From assembly GCF_001713395.1 (NCBI RefSeq), contig NZ_CP016450.1, forward strand, positions 1,054,001 through 1,118,000: DNA of 64,000 bases. The letters run 5' to 3'. The notes beneath the pieces were generated by a model, which worked only from the letters and a program-made list of their open reading frames with translations, ran no database searches and was not told the origin of the DNA. This document shows, one piece after another, positions 1 through 8,712 of the stretch. A program made the translations under genes and the position numbers. The DNA comes from Sinorhizobium sp. RAC02 (GTDB lineage Bacteria; Pseudomonadota; Alphaproteobacteria; Rhizobiales; Rhizobiaceae). Positions within the stretch are counted from its first letter, which is position 1, and every line of letters starts with the position of its first letter.

Positions 1-246
1 GCGGCGATGGCGATTGCGTTCGCTCTATCGGGCTGTGCGCCTTCCACGCTGGAACCCATACGCGGCAGCATTACCTACAACGGGCAGCCGCGGACGAAGC
101 TGACGAAATCGCCGATCGGCAGTACGTTTGACCACAAATTCATTGGCCAGTCCGGCGACCAATATATCGAAACGTACCGCATAGCCCCGGATCGCTCGCT
201 GGAGCTTCTGTCCCGCTACAAGTTGGAAATCGTCGATTCCCGGTAG
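1..246 (+). CDS. small putative lipoprotein (5' end may lie outside the window)
   Basis: The reading frame is open from the first base and ends with TAG at 244-246. The first in-window ATG is at 7. The visible N-terminus is hydrophobic and ends in LSGC, which looks like a lipoprotein signal peptide with a lipobox, so the mature protein would be lipidated at that cysteine and envelope-located. About 65 residues follow, with no domain I recognise. The gene is convergent with exbD. Whether ATG 7 is the true start or the gene begins further upstream cannot be decided here. Function unknown. Confidence 0.55.
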   Translation, partial: AAMAIAFALSGCAPSTLEPIRGSITYNGQPRTKLTKSPIGSTFDHKFIGQSGDQYIETYRIAPDRSLELLSRYKLEIVDSR

Positions 247-284
247 CCTGATCAAAATTATACCGTTTCGGGGCGGCTCGAGAG

Positions 285-308
285 GAGGCGCGTTCGCAAA
301 CGCGCCTC
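285..308. terminator. perfect 10-bp hairpin between convergent genes
   Basis: The arms GAGGCGCGTT (285-294) and AACGCGCCTC (299-308) are exact reverse complements around a 4-nt loop. The hairpin sits between the lipoprotein gene and exbD, which converge. No strong T-tract follows on either strand, so its role as a shared terminator rests on position and stem strength. Confidence 0.5.
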
Positions 309-319
309 ACATTTCGCTG

Positions 320-748
320 CTATTGCGCCGGTGCGGCGCCTTCCAGCCCGACAAGGGCGATCTTGGCGTAGCCGGCGGCGCGCAGCAGGTTCATCACATC
401 CATGACGCTGCCGTAGTCGACGGCCTTGTCGGCGCGCAGCAGGATCCGCGTCTGCTTGTTGCCTTCCGTCACGGCATCGAGTTCCGGCCCGAAATTGTCG
501 CGTGCGATCTCGCCGTTGCCGATCGACACTGCGAGGTCCTTCTTCAGCGTCATGAAGACCGGCTTGTCCTCGCGCGGGGTCGGCTGGGCGACGGAGGAGG
601 GCAGGTCGACATTGATGTCGACAGTGGCGAGCGGTGCTGCCACCATGAAGATGATGAGCAGAACCAGCATGACGTCGATGAACGGCGTCACGTTGATTTC
701 GCTGTTCTCCTCGAGGTCGTCGCCGCTATCCTTGATCTTGCTGGCCAT
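320..748 (-). CDS. exbD: biopolymer transport protein ExbD
   Basis: A 142-residue inner-membrane protein of the ExbD/TolR family, part of the ExbB-ExbD proton channel that energises TonB-dependent uptake of iron complexes. After a short polar N-terminus comes one membrane segment beginning NVTPFIDVMLVLL. The aspartate at about residue 25 is the conserved protonatable residue of the family. The rest is a periplasmic domain. It starts 4 bp after exbB ends, so the two are one operon. No tonB follows; the next gene runs the opposite way. Length and motif are typical. TolR is the alternative assignment, but the iron-type operator upstream favours ExbD. Confidence 0.88.
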   Translation of the reverse strand: MASKIKDSGDDLEENSEINVTPFIDVMLVLLIIFMVAAPLATVDINVDLPSSVAQPTPREDKPVFMTLKKDLAVSIGNGEIARDNFGPELDAVTEGNKQTRILLRADKAVDYGSVMDVMNLLRAAGYAKIALVGLEGAAPAQ

Positions 749-752
749 GGCG

Positions 753-1820
753 TCACCCGATCTTTACGACGGAGCCGGCAGCGCGTTCGGTGCGTTGCGC
801 GGGGTGGCGAACGGCGCGGCGCACGTCGAGGTCGCGGCTGGCGAGCCTTTCGATGGCAGCCGAGGCATCGGCAAGGTTCTGGCGGTAGCCGGTGATGGCG
901 CGGGCGAGGAAGTTGTAGAACACCACCGCGGGGATTGCGGCGACGAGGCCGATTGCGGTGGCCAGAAGCGCTTCGGCAATGCCTGGCGCGACGATGGCGA
1001 GGTTGGTGGTCTGCGCCTTCGAGATGCCGATGAACGAATTCATGATACCCCAGACGGTGCCGAAGAGGCCGACGAACGGACCGGTCGAACCGATCGTGGC
1101 GAGCAGGCCCGTGCCCTTGGCAATGCGGCGGCCGGAATGGGCTTCCATGCGCGAAAGGCGCGAGGCGATGCGTTCCTTCACGCCGCCATCCGACACGTGA
1201 TCGAGAACACCTTCGGACAATTCCATCTCTTCCCGGGCGGCGCGGGTCATGCGGGCGGCCACGCCGCGGTTGCGGCCGAGCGCCTGCTCGCCATCCTCCA
1301 GGCCGCGTGCAGCGGAGAGCCGGCGGACCGCGTGGCTGGCGGAGCGCTGGGCGCTGCCGAGTTCGACGATCTTCACCAGAAGCACGGTCCAGGTGACGAC
1401 GGAAGCGAAGGCAAGGCCGAGCATCACGCCTTTGACGACGATGTCGGCGGCCATGAACATGCCCCAGGGGGAGAGGTCGTGCGGCAGGCCGGACTGGCGT
1501 TCGCCGGCCGCGGGCTCTGTATCATCGAGCGCTTCGAGCTCGGTTGCCGTCTCTCCGGCGGGTGCCGTGCCCGTATCTTCCGGGTTCGCCGGATTTTCGG
1601 CCGTGTTTTCACCGGTCACGGGGCGGGATGTCGTGTCGGTCGTAGAGGCACCGTCCGTTGCAGCACCTGTCGCCTGTCCCGATGTTACAGGTTGGTTGTC
1701 CGTCTGGACCGACGGGGTCTCCTGGGTCTGCGCCGACACGGTATGCGGGGTGGTAAGCGCCATCAGGAGGATCGCGAGTAGCAGTCGAGACCGTTTCAGC
1801 ACGGTGTATTCCTCTTGCAT
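753..1820 (-). CDS. exbB: TonB-system proton channel protein ExbB (MotA/TolQ/ExbB family)
   Basis: A 355-residue protein with a signal-like hydrophobic N-terminus (about residues 10-30), a Pro/Thr/Glu-rich linker to about residue 110, then a MotA/TolQ/ExbB domain with three membrane segments near residues 128-150, 238-268 and 281-310. The conserved stretch GLLATIGSTGPFVGLFGTVW identifies the family. It forms the proton channel with ExbD in the inner membrane. It is longer than E. coli ExbB because of the periplasmic N-terminal extension, which I understand is usual in rhizobia. The first gene of exbB-exbD, it lies behind an IRO-like box, so iron repression by RirA is likely. Confidence 0.88.
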   Translation of the reverse strand: MQEEYTVLKRSRLLLAILLMALTTPHTVSAQTQETPSVQTDNQPVTSGQATGAATDGASTTDTTSRPVTGENTAENPANPEDTGTAPAGETATELEALDDTEPAAGERQSGLPHDLSPWGMFMAADIVVKGVMLGLAFASVVTWTVLLVKIVELGSAQRSASHAVRRLSAARGLEDGEQALGRNRGVAARMTRAAREEMELSEGVLDHVSDGGVKERIASRLSRMEAHSGRRIAKGTGLLATIGSTGPFVGLFGTVWGIMNSFIGISKAQTTNLAIVAPGIAEALLATAIGLVAAIPAVVFYNFLARAITGYRQNLADASAAIERLASRDLDVRRAVRHPAQRTERAAGSVVKIG

Positions 1821-1903
1821 GTCTCAGTTAAACGAAGCCCGCTCGCTGGAGCGGGCAGGGTACGGGCGCGAGGCGCTCCTAAAACCTGAGTTCTTAATAC
1901 GAC

Positions 1904-1946
1904 ATTATACGTAAGGCAGGCAATGATATGTTGAGTAGTTTATTCA
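1904..1946 (-). promoter_or_regulatory. putative exbBD promoter with IRO-like (RirA) box
   Basis: On the minus strand a perfect TATAAT -10 lies at 1909-1904, about 85 nt before the exbB start. Centred about 30 bp upstream of it, at 1932-1946, is TGA-N9-TCA (TGAGTAGTTTATTCA), the form of the iron-responsive operator bound by RirA in rhizobia. It overlaps the expected -35 region, as for repression under iron sufficiency. The rest of the 305-bp gap 1821-2125 shows no gene. Confidence 0.55.
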
Positions 1947-2125
1947 TGATAATGCCTGGAGCGGCCGGATGACTGGCTTTCGTCCTCGACGTGGCGCGGA
2001 TTTTGCGCGCAAGCCGTCGCCGCCTATGGACACTCGGCCTTAAACCGCACTAAGACAATCGCGACGCATCCGGCATTGCAACCGGGCCTTTGTGCCGCGG
2101 TCTGCCGTTACTCACAGGGCTAGAG

Positions 2126-2779
2126 ATGATTGACTACAAAGTAGCGCGCACGAAGATGGTGGACAACCAGATCCGTACGACGGATGTGACGTCGCACGAA
2201 GTGCTCGACGCGTTCCTCACCGTTGCACGCGAAGAGTTCGTGCCGGCGGCCGCAAAGCCGCTCGCCTATATCGACGATGATATCCAGATTGCGCCCGGCC
2301 GCTACCTCATGGAACCGTCGCCGCTTGCCAAGCTGATCCAGCTTGCGGAAGTCGCGCCCACGGATGTGGTGCTGGAAGTCGGCTGTGGCACCGGCTACGC
2401 CTCGGCGATCCTTTCGAAGCTCGGAAGTTCGGTCGTGGCGATCGAGAGCGACGCAACGCTCGCGGCGACCGCGACGGAAACCCTGTCCCGTCTCGGCCAT
2501 GACAATGTCGCCGTGGTCGTCGGTGATCTTGAGGCCGGCTACGCGCCCGAAGCGCCCTATGACGTCGTCTTCGTGCATGGCGCCGTGGAGTTCGTTCCGG
2601 ATGCACTCCTGGCGCAGCTGCGTGACGGCGGCCGATTCGTCGTCGTCGAGGGCTACGGCAACGCCTCGCAGGCGCGCCTCTATATCAAGGAGGGTGGCCA
2701 CGTTTCGGAGCGCAACGTTTTCAACACGGCGGTCAAGCCATTGCCCGGCTTCCGCAAGGCAAAAGAATTCGTTTTCTGA
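2126..2779 (+). CDS. protein-L-isoaspartate O-methyltransferase family protein
   Basis: 217 residues. A class I SAM-dependent methyltransferase fold is shown by VVLEVGCGTGYASAILSKL (motif I) and the following acidic strand end VVAIESD. The N-terminal KMVDNQIRTTDVTS and the 'EEFVP' segment are typical of the Pcm family, which methylates isoaspartyl residues in damaged proteins. The start is ATG 2126, with MIDYKVARTKMVDNQ as in relatives; an upstream in-frame start at 2090 adds residues without similarity. It lies before tolC. A second, better matching Pcm is at 26735-27391 behind surE, so this copy may have a divergent substrate. Confidence 0.8.
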   Translation: MIDYKVARTKMVDNQIRTTDVTSHEVLDAFLTVAREEFVPAAAKPLAYIDDDIQIAPGRYLMEPSPLAKLIQLAEVAPTDVVLEVGCGTGYASAILSKLGSSVVAIESDATLAATATETLSRLGHDNVAVVVGDLEAGYAPEAPYDVVFVHGAVEFVPDALLAQLRDGGRFVVVEGYGNASQARLYIKEGGHVSERNVFNTAVKPLPGFRKAKEFVF

Positions 2780-3039
2780 GATCTCTCCGTTGAAATGAGA
2801 TTTGGCGGGCCTGATTTGTTGCGCTTTGGCAACGGGCCTGCCGTATTGTCGCGTTCAAACGGCTCGCGGCCTGTCTGTCGGCTATTCCCCGATGAACTTA
2901 GAGGCAATATCGCGAGCGGCGCGGGCACTGTCCCAAAACGGTATCCCGCGACCCAAAAGTCTAGCCGGCGGGTGTGCCGGTGCGTACTGTGTAAGGAGAG
3001 GCTCTGCGGCGGGCCGATCCAGGATCGGAGTTTCGTACT

Positions 3040-4437
3040 GTGTCCAGTCTTCGTCGAACCGCTCTTGCGCTCGCCCTAGCCTCTGCCTTGCTGGCGATGC
3101 CTTGCAATGTCTCCGCTGAGACGCTGGCGGGTGCGATGGCCAAGGCCTACCAGAACAATCCCGATCTCAATGCCGCCCGGGCGTCGCTGCGCGCCATCGA
3201 CGAGAACGTCACGATTGCCAAAGCGGGCATGCGGCCACGGGTCAGCCTCGTGACACAGTCGGAGCTGAACCGCACGAACCTTGACATAGGACAGAGGAAC
3301 ATCTTCGGCGCGCGGGGCAAGCGGCGGACCGAGAGCTTTACCTCCAGCTACGGTCTCACGATCACGCAGCAGATTTTTGATGGTTTCCAGACGCTCTATC
3401 GCGTCAAAGCGGCTGAAGCGAACGTATTGGCCAACCGCGAGTCGCTGCGCGCCAATGAAATCTCGATCCTGCTGGCCGCCGTCGAATCCTACGCCAACAT
3501 TGCGCGTGACCAGCAAATCCTCGTGATCCGCAAGCAGAACATCGCCTTCTTGCAGGAGCAGCTCAAGGCTGCTGGCGCACGCCTCGATGTCGGCGAGGGG
3601 ACGCGTACCGATGTCAGCCTGGCGGAAGCGGATCTTGCCGCTGCCAGGGCTTTGCTGACGGCAGCGGTTTCGCAGCTCAAGCAGAGCGAAGCTGCCTATG
3701 TGCAGATCGTCGGGGAAATGCCGAAGGGCATCAAGCAACCGGCCGCGGCGAAGAAGGCGATGCCGGCCTCGCTCGACCAGGCAGTCGCCACCGGCATGCG
3801 GGAGAACCCGAATATTCTGGCTGCAATGCGCAGCGTTGATGCGGCCGGATACAATGTGAAGGTTGCCGAAGGCACCATGCTGCCGGGCGTCTCGCTGCAA
3901 GGCGACGTTTACAAATCCGTCAACAGCGAGGAAGGCCCGGCCGACAATCTCAGCAGCTCCCTTTCTGCCCGTTTGACCGTCCCTCTCTACCAGGGCGGCG
4001 CCGAATACGGCCAGATCCGCCAGGCCAAGGAGCAGCTCGGCCAGCGGCAGATTCTTGTCGATTCCGCCCGAATGGACGTGCAACGTACTATCGTTTCGGC
4101 CCATGCCCAGTTCGAAGCGTCTTTGACCTCGATCTCCGCCATCGGAGCACAGATCGAGGCTGCCAACATGGCGCTTGAAGGCGTGATCGAAGAGCGCAAT
4201 GTCGGTCAGCGCACGACACTCGACGTGTTGAACGTGCAGCAGAACGTACTCGATGCACGGGAAGACCTTGCGATTTCCCAGCGCAATGCCGTCGTCGCCA
4301 GCTACTCGGTGCTCGCCGCCACGGGCAGCCTGACGGTTCGGAGCCAGGACCTAGACGTGGCGGAATATCGCTCCGAGGTGCATTACGAGGCCGTCAAGGA
4401 CAAGTGGTTCGGCCTGAGAACCGTCGACGGTCGCTAG
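3040..4437 (+). CDS. tolC: TolC family outer-membrane efflux/secretion channel
   Basis: 465 residues. The N-terminal signal peptide is about 27 residues (hydrophobic, ending NVSA before ETLAGAM). It is followed by two tandem OEP (outer membrane efflux protein) repeats with long alpha-helical stretches, including AYQNNPDLNAAR and the C-terminal repeat's LYQGGAEYGQIRQAK and RTTLDVLNVQQ. The protein forms the trimeric outer-membrane tunnel for type I secretion and RND/MFS efflux. The start is GTG 3040 with a GGAG about 10 nt upstream; no ATG fits. It lies between the PCMT gene and popZ, an order I associate with rhizobial chromosomes. Confidence 0.92.
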   Translation: MSSLRRTALALALASALLAMPCNVSAETLAGAMAKAYQNNPDLNAARASLRAIDENVTIAKAGMRPRVSLVTQSELNRTNLDIGQRNIFGARGKRRTESFTSSYGLTITQQIFDGFQTLYRVKAAEANVLANRESLRANEISILLAAVESYANIARDQQILVIRKQNIAFLQEQLKAAGARLDVGEGTRTDVSLAEADLAAARALLTAAVSQLKQSEAAYVQIVGEMPKGIKQPAAAKKAMPASLDQAVATGMRENPNILAAMRSVDAAGYNVKVAEGTMLPGVSLQGDVYKSVNSEEGPADNLSSSLSARLTVPLYQGGAEYGQIRQAKEQLGQRQILVDSARMDVQRTIVSAHAQFEASLTSISAIGAQIEAANMALEGVIEERNVGQRTTLDVLNVQQNVLDAREDLAISQRNAVVASYSVLAATGSLTVRSQDLDVAEYRSEVHYEAVKDKWFGLRTVDGR

Positions 4438-4590
4438 ACCTCGCCCTTGGCAGCACAAACAAATCTGTGCATCACTCGTAACACATGATTCGCGGCGATT
4501 TAGTTCGCTATGGAACTCGCCTAGGGTTTTCGGGATGTCCGGCACGCCTCATGCGGCAGGCCGTGGACGTCGCAGCGATCGGGGATAGAA

Positions 4591-5373
4591 ATGGCTCAGC
4601 CAAATGTAGCGCGTGAACCGTCCATGGATGAAATCCTGGCGTCCATTCGCAAGATCATCGAAAATAACGAAGCCCAGACAGACCTCAGCGCTGATGCGCA
4701 GGATGACGAGGGGTTCGACATTACGACCGAGAGCCATTCCAACCTGCTGGATCATCCGTCTGTCGTCGAGCGGTTCCATGTGGAGGAACATCGCTCCACG
4801 GGAATTCAGCCAATCCAGCGAACGGACTCCCTGTCGGGCGGGCAGCCGGCACTCTCGCTGGCCGATGTTGCCGCGCGCGTCCGGGCGGCGTCGGAACGTC
4901 ACATTGCTGCGAACCGCGAGCCAATGGAGCGCGAGCCCGTCATGACCGAGCCGCTGGAGGTTGCCGCGAGCGGGGAAAGCTCGTTGGTAGCCGCGCGCAT
5001 GGCGGCGACGGCCAATCGTTTCCAACCCATGGTCGAGCCGGTTGAGAAAATCGAGCCTGTTGTGGAAACGTTCGAGGCAGCACGCCCGTTTGTCGAGCCG
5101 GTCCGGCAGGAGGAGGTCCGCGTCGCCGAGCCGGCCGCCGTGGTCCGCGACATCGCGACCCTCGTTTCGCCGGCCGTCGGCGAGCGGGTCGCACAGTCGT
5201 TCGGCGCGCTGGCTGAGGCAATCGATGCCGGCCCGCGCCGCTCCTTCGATGAGATCGCCGAGGAAATGTTACGCCCCATGCTGCAGGACTGGCTCGAAGA
5301 CAACCTGCCGACGCTCGTCGAGCGGCTGGTGCGCGAGGAGATCGAGCGCGTGGCGCGCGGCCCGCGCCGCTGA
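4591..5373 (+). CDS. popZ: PopZ-like cell-pole organising protein (DUF2497)
   Basis: 260 residues with the three-part layout of PopZ. The short conserved N-terminal helix contains REPSMDEILASIRKIIENNE. A long acidic, Pro/Glu-rich disordered middle (about 30-205) has several VEP-type repeats. The conserved C-terminal oligomerisation helices contain DEIAEEMLRPMLQDWLEDN and end at about residue 260. PopZ forms a polar microdomain that anchors ParB/oriC and recruits cell-cycle proteins; in Agrobacterium it marks the growing pole. Location directly before valS is the known PopZ context in Caulobacter and rhizobia. It is followed by a strong terminator, so it is not co-transcribed with valS. Confidence 0.85.
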   Translation: MAQPNVAREPSMDEILASIRKIIENNEAQTDLSADAQDDEGFDITTESHSNLLDHPSVVERFHVEEHRSTGIQPIQRTDSLSGGQPALSLADVAARVRAASERHIAANREPMEREPVMTEPLEVAASGESSLVAARMAATANRFQPMVEPVEKIEPVVETFEAARPFVEPVRQEEVRVAEPAAVVRDIATLVSPAVGERVAQSFGALAEAIDAGPRRSFDEIAEEMLRPMLQDWLEDNLPTLVERLVREEIERVARGPRR

Positions 5374-5409
5374 CCGACGCCGCCATTCCTTAATCAAATT
5401 GTGGTTTGA

Positions 5410-5437
5410 GCCGCGCCGGCCCCCCGGCGCGGCTTTT
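5410..5437 (+). terminator. intrinsic terminator after popZ
   Basis: A perfect 10-bp GC stem, GCCGCGCCGG (5410-5419) with CCGGCGCGGC (5424-5433), encloses a CCCC loop and is followed by TTTT. It separates popZ from valS. Confidence 0.85.
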
Positions 5438-5510
5438 CTCTGATATTGTTGACTTCACGCCGGCCATCCGGTTTAGAGAATCCACGACAAACAGCAGGCT
5501 TCGGACGAAA

Positions 5511-8354
5511 ATGCTTGAAAAAAATTATGATTCCGCAGCGGTCGAGCCGCGAATTGCCAAGGCGTGGGAAGATGCGGACGCATTCCGTGCGGGCGAGGGC
5601 GCAAAGCTGGGCGCCGAGACCTTCTCCATCGTGATCCCGCCGCCGAATGTCACGGGCTCGCTGCACATGGGACACGCGCTCAACAACACGCTGCAGGACA
5701 TCATGGTCCGCTTCGAGCGCATGCGCGGCAAGGACGTGCTGTGGCAGCCGGGCATGGACCATGCCGGCATCGCGACCCAGATGGTCGTCGAGCGCAAGCT
5801 GGCCGCCGAAAAGCTGCCCGGCCGGCGCGAGATGGGGCGCGAGGCCTTCATCGAAAAGGTCTGGGAATGGAAGGCGGAATCGGGCGGTCTGATCTTCAAC
5901 CAGTTGAAGCGCCTTGGCGCCTCCTGCGACTGGTCGCGCGAACGCTTCACCATGGACGAGGGGCTTTCCGAGGCCGTCCTCGAAGTCTTCGTCTCGCTCT
6001 ACAAGGAAGGCCTGATCTATAAGGACATGCGCCTCGTCAACTGGGATCCGAAGCTTCTGACGGCGATCTCGGACCTTGAAGTCGAGCAGATCGAGACGAA
6101 TGGCAACCTCTGGCACCTGCGCTATCCGCTGGAGCCGGGCGTCACCTATCAGCATCCTGTTGCCTTCGACGAGGACGGCACGCCGACCGAGTTCGAGACC
6201 CGCGACTATCTCGTCGTTGCGACGACCCGCCCTGAAACCATGCTCGGTGATACCGGCATTGCCGTGAGCCCGGAGGACGAGCGCTATACGTCGATCGTCG
6301 GCAAACACGTTATCCTGCCGATCGTCGGCCGCAAGATCCCGATCGTTGCGGATGAATATCCGGACCCGACGGCCGGCACCGGCGCGGTCAAGATGACGCC
6401 GGCGCACGATTTCAACGATTTCGACGTCGGCAAGCGTCACGGCCTGCGCCAGGTCAACGTTCTGACGATCGACGCCAAGATCACGATCAAGGAGAACGAA
6501 GACTTCCTCGAGGGGCTCGAGCCCAATCAAATGCAACTCGGCCTCTGGGACCAGCTCGACGGCATGGACCGTTTTGAGGCCCGCAAGCTGATCGTGACTG
6601 TCTTCGAAGAGGGCGGTTTCCTCGACAAGGTCGAGCCGCACAAGCACACCGTGCCGCATGGCGACCGCGGTGGCGTGCCGATTGAGCCGCGCCTCACCGA
6701 ACAGTGGTATGTCGATGCCAAGACGCTGGCGAAGCCGGCGATCGCCTCCGTGCGCGAAGGCCGCACCAAGTTCGTACCGAAGAACTGGGAAAAGACCTAT
6801 TTCGAGTGGATGGAAAACATCCAGCCGTGGACCATCTCGCGCCAGCTCTGGTGGGGACACCAGATTCCGGCCTGGTACGGCCCGGATGGTCAGGTCTTTG
6901 TTGAGAAGACCGAGGAAGAGGCGCTGCACGCCGCCATCCAGCACTACATCGCCCATGAAGGTCCGTGGAAGGCCTGGGTTGAGGAGAAGCTGGAAAACTT
7001 CGCACCGGGCGACATCCTGACGCGCGACGAGGACGTGCTCGACACATGGTTCTCTTCCGCGCTCTGGCCGTTCTCGACGCTTGGCTGGCCGGAAAAGACG
7101 CCGGAGCTGGAAAAATATTACCAGACCGACGTCCTGGTCACCGGTTTCGACATCATCTTCTTCTGGGTCGCCCGCATGATGATGATGGGCATGCACCTCA
7201 TGAAGGATGAGTTCGGCAACCCGATCGAGCCGTTCCATACCGTCTATGTCCACGCCCTGGTGCGCGACAAGAACGGGCAGAAGATGTCGAAGTCGAAGGG
7301 CAACGTCATCGATCCGCTCGAATTGATCGACGAATACGGTGCGGATGCGCTGCGTTTCACGCTGGCCATCATGGCCGCGCAGGGCCGCGACGTGAAGCTC
7401 GACCCGGCCCGTATTGCCGGCTACCGGAATTTCGGCACCAAGCTGTGGAACGCCACGCGCTTTGCCGAAATGAACGGGGTGAAGACCGATCCGAAGTTCG
7501 TGCCGGAAGCGGCCTCGCTGACGATCAACCGCTGGATCCTGACGGAACTCGCCCGCACGGCGCGTGACGTCACCGAGGCAATCGAGACGTATCGCTTCAA
7601 CGATGCGGCGAGCACGCTCTACCGCTTTATCTGGAATCAGTTCTGCGACTGGTATCTCGAACTGCTGAAGCCGGTCTTCATCGGTGAGGACGAGGCGGCC
7701 AAGGCGGAATCGCAGGCCTGCGCAGCCTACGTTCTGGAGGAGATCTACAAGCTTCTCCACCCGTTCATGCCGTTCATGACGGAAGAACTCTGGGCGCATA
7801 CGGCTGGCGAGGGAAAATCGCGCGAAAACCTGATCTGCCATGCCGAATGGCCGTCGCCGGCCTATGCCGACGACGCGGCCGCCGACGAAATCAACTGGCT
7901 GATCGATCTTGTCTCCGGCATCCGCTCGGTTCGGTCCGAAATGAACGTGCCACCGAGCGCGACGGCGCCGCTCGTCATGGTCGGGACCAATGCATTGACG
8001 AAGGCGCGCCTCGAAACGCACGGTTCGGCTATCCGCCGTCTCGCCCGCGTGTCGGAAATCAGCCTTGAGGAAACGGCGCCGAAGGGGGCTGCGCAGATTG
8101 TCGTCGGCGAAGCGACCGCCTGCCTGCCACTCGGCAGTCTGATCGACCTGGCCGCAGAAAAGGCCCGTCTCGAAAAGGCAGTCGACAAGGCAAAGGCGGA
8201 GGCCGCGCGCATCGAGAGCAAGCTGTCGAACGAAAAGTTCGTGGCCAACGCAAAGCCAGAGGTCGTCGAGGCGGAGCGCGAACGCTTCACCGAACTCGAG
8301 CAGCAGCTCGCAAGCCTTGCCGTGGCGCTCGCCCGCGTGAGTGAAGCCGGCTGA
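5511..8354 (+). CDS. valS: valine--tRNA ligase
   Basis: 947 residues, the normal size for class Ia ValRS. It charges tRNA-Val and edits mischarged threonine. The HIGH signature appears as PPNVTGSLHMGHALNN near residue 51, and KMSKSKGNVIDP lies near residue 590. An editing (CP1) insertion, an anticodon-binding domain and a C-terminal charged coiled coil (about 885-945) are present in order. The start is ATG 5511 (MLEKNYDSAAVEPRIA); longer in-frame starts from 5406 run through the popZ terminator and are not credible. Monocistronic between two terminators. Confidence 0.97.
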   Translation: MLEKNYDSAAVEPRIAKAWEDADAFRAGEGAKLGAETFSIVIPPPNVTGSLHMGHALNNTLQDIMVRFERMRGKDVLWQPGMDHAGIATQMVVERKLAAEKLPGRREMGREAFIEKVWEWKAESGGLIFNQLKRLGASCDWSRERFTMDEGLSEAVLEVFVSLYKEGLIYKDMRLVNWDPKLLTAISDLEVEQIETNGNLWHLRYPLEPGVTYQHPVAFDEDGTPTEFETRDYLVVATTRPETMLGDTGIAVSPEDERYTSIVGKHVILPIVGRKIPIVADEYPDPTAGTGAVKMTPAHDFNDFDVGKRHGLRQVNVLTIDAKITIKENEDFLEGLEPNQMQLGLWDQLDGMDRFEARKLIVTVFEEGGFLDKVEPHKHTVPHGDRGGVPIEPRLTEQWYVDAKTLAKPAIASVREGRTKFVPKNWEKTYFEWMENIQPWTISRQLWWGHQIPAWYGPDGQVFVEKTEEEALHAAIQHYIAHEGPWKAWVEEKLENFAPGDILTRDEDVLDTWFSSALWPFSTLGWPEKTPELEKYYQTDVLVTGFDIIFFWVARMMMMGMHLMKDEFGNPIEPFHTVYVHALVRDKNGQKMSKSKGNVIDPLELIDEYGADALRFTLAIMAAQGRDVKLDPARIAGYRNFGTKLWNATRFAEMNGVKTDPKFVPEAASLTINRWILTELARTARDVTEAIETYRFNDAASTLYRFIWNQFCDWYLELLKPVFIGEDEAAKAESQACAAYVLEEIYKLLHPFMPFMTEELWAHTAGEGKSRENLICHAEWPSPAYADDAAADEINWLIDLVSGIRSVRSEMNVPPSATAPLVMVGTNALTKARLETHGSAIRRLARVSEISLEETAPKGAAQIVVGEATACLPLGSLIDLAAEKARLEKAVDKAKAEAARIESKLSNEKFVANAKPEVVEAERERFTELEQQLASLAVALARVSEAG

Positions 8355-8383
8355 TTCTCAACCAAACAGAAGTATTCGACCTG

Positions 8384-8417
8384 AAAACCGCGCCGGAGCC
8401 TCCAGCGCGGTTTTTTA
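8384..8417 (+). terminator. intrinsic terminator after valS
   Basis: The stem is AAAACCGCGC (8384-8393) with GCGCGGTTTT (8405-8414), with a further short GGA/TCC pairing in the loop and a run of six T. Confidence 0.9.
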
Positions 8418-8712
8418 TTCGTCGGTTGGCTGGCAAATTACCGACTGTGGTCAAAATGTGACATGGTGCCGCATGCACGAAAAATTGACCTCCAAAATTG
8501 GAAAACGTTGCCATTTCGCGGAAAAATATTCCGAGCGAGGCATGTAGTGAGGGTCTTCAGAAAAATCTTACGTAATTTTTTGAATACCCCTTGGAAATCA
8601 GGGGCTAAAACTGGGGTTTGCCAAGCCGGCGCTCCTCTTCGATAGTCATAACCGGAGAAGCGCGGGACGGAGGCAGCTGTCGCGGCGCGGAACTTTTGCA
8701 GGGGAGGACTGT
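8418..8712. other. AT-rich intergenic region upstream of the FadL-type gene
   Basis: This stretch holds no credible ORF. Between about 8470 and 8600 it is clearly more AT-rich than its surroundings, as expected for a promoter and leader. A short CCCCT/AGGGG hairpin lies near 8587-8604. I could not assign a confident -35/-10 pair or a known operator. Confidence 0.4.

Noticed and set aside
2817..2834. Small hairpin GTTGC/GCAAC downstream of the first PCMT gene
   Set aside because: Stem of only five pairs and no T-run. Not strong enough to call a terminator.
5394..8021. 875-codon antisense ORF over valS
   Set aside because: It lies fully opposite a textbook ValRS, and its composition (many Arg, His, Val, Asp) is that of a complementary-strand shadow.
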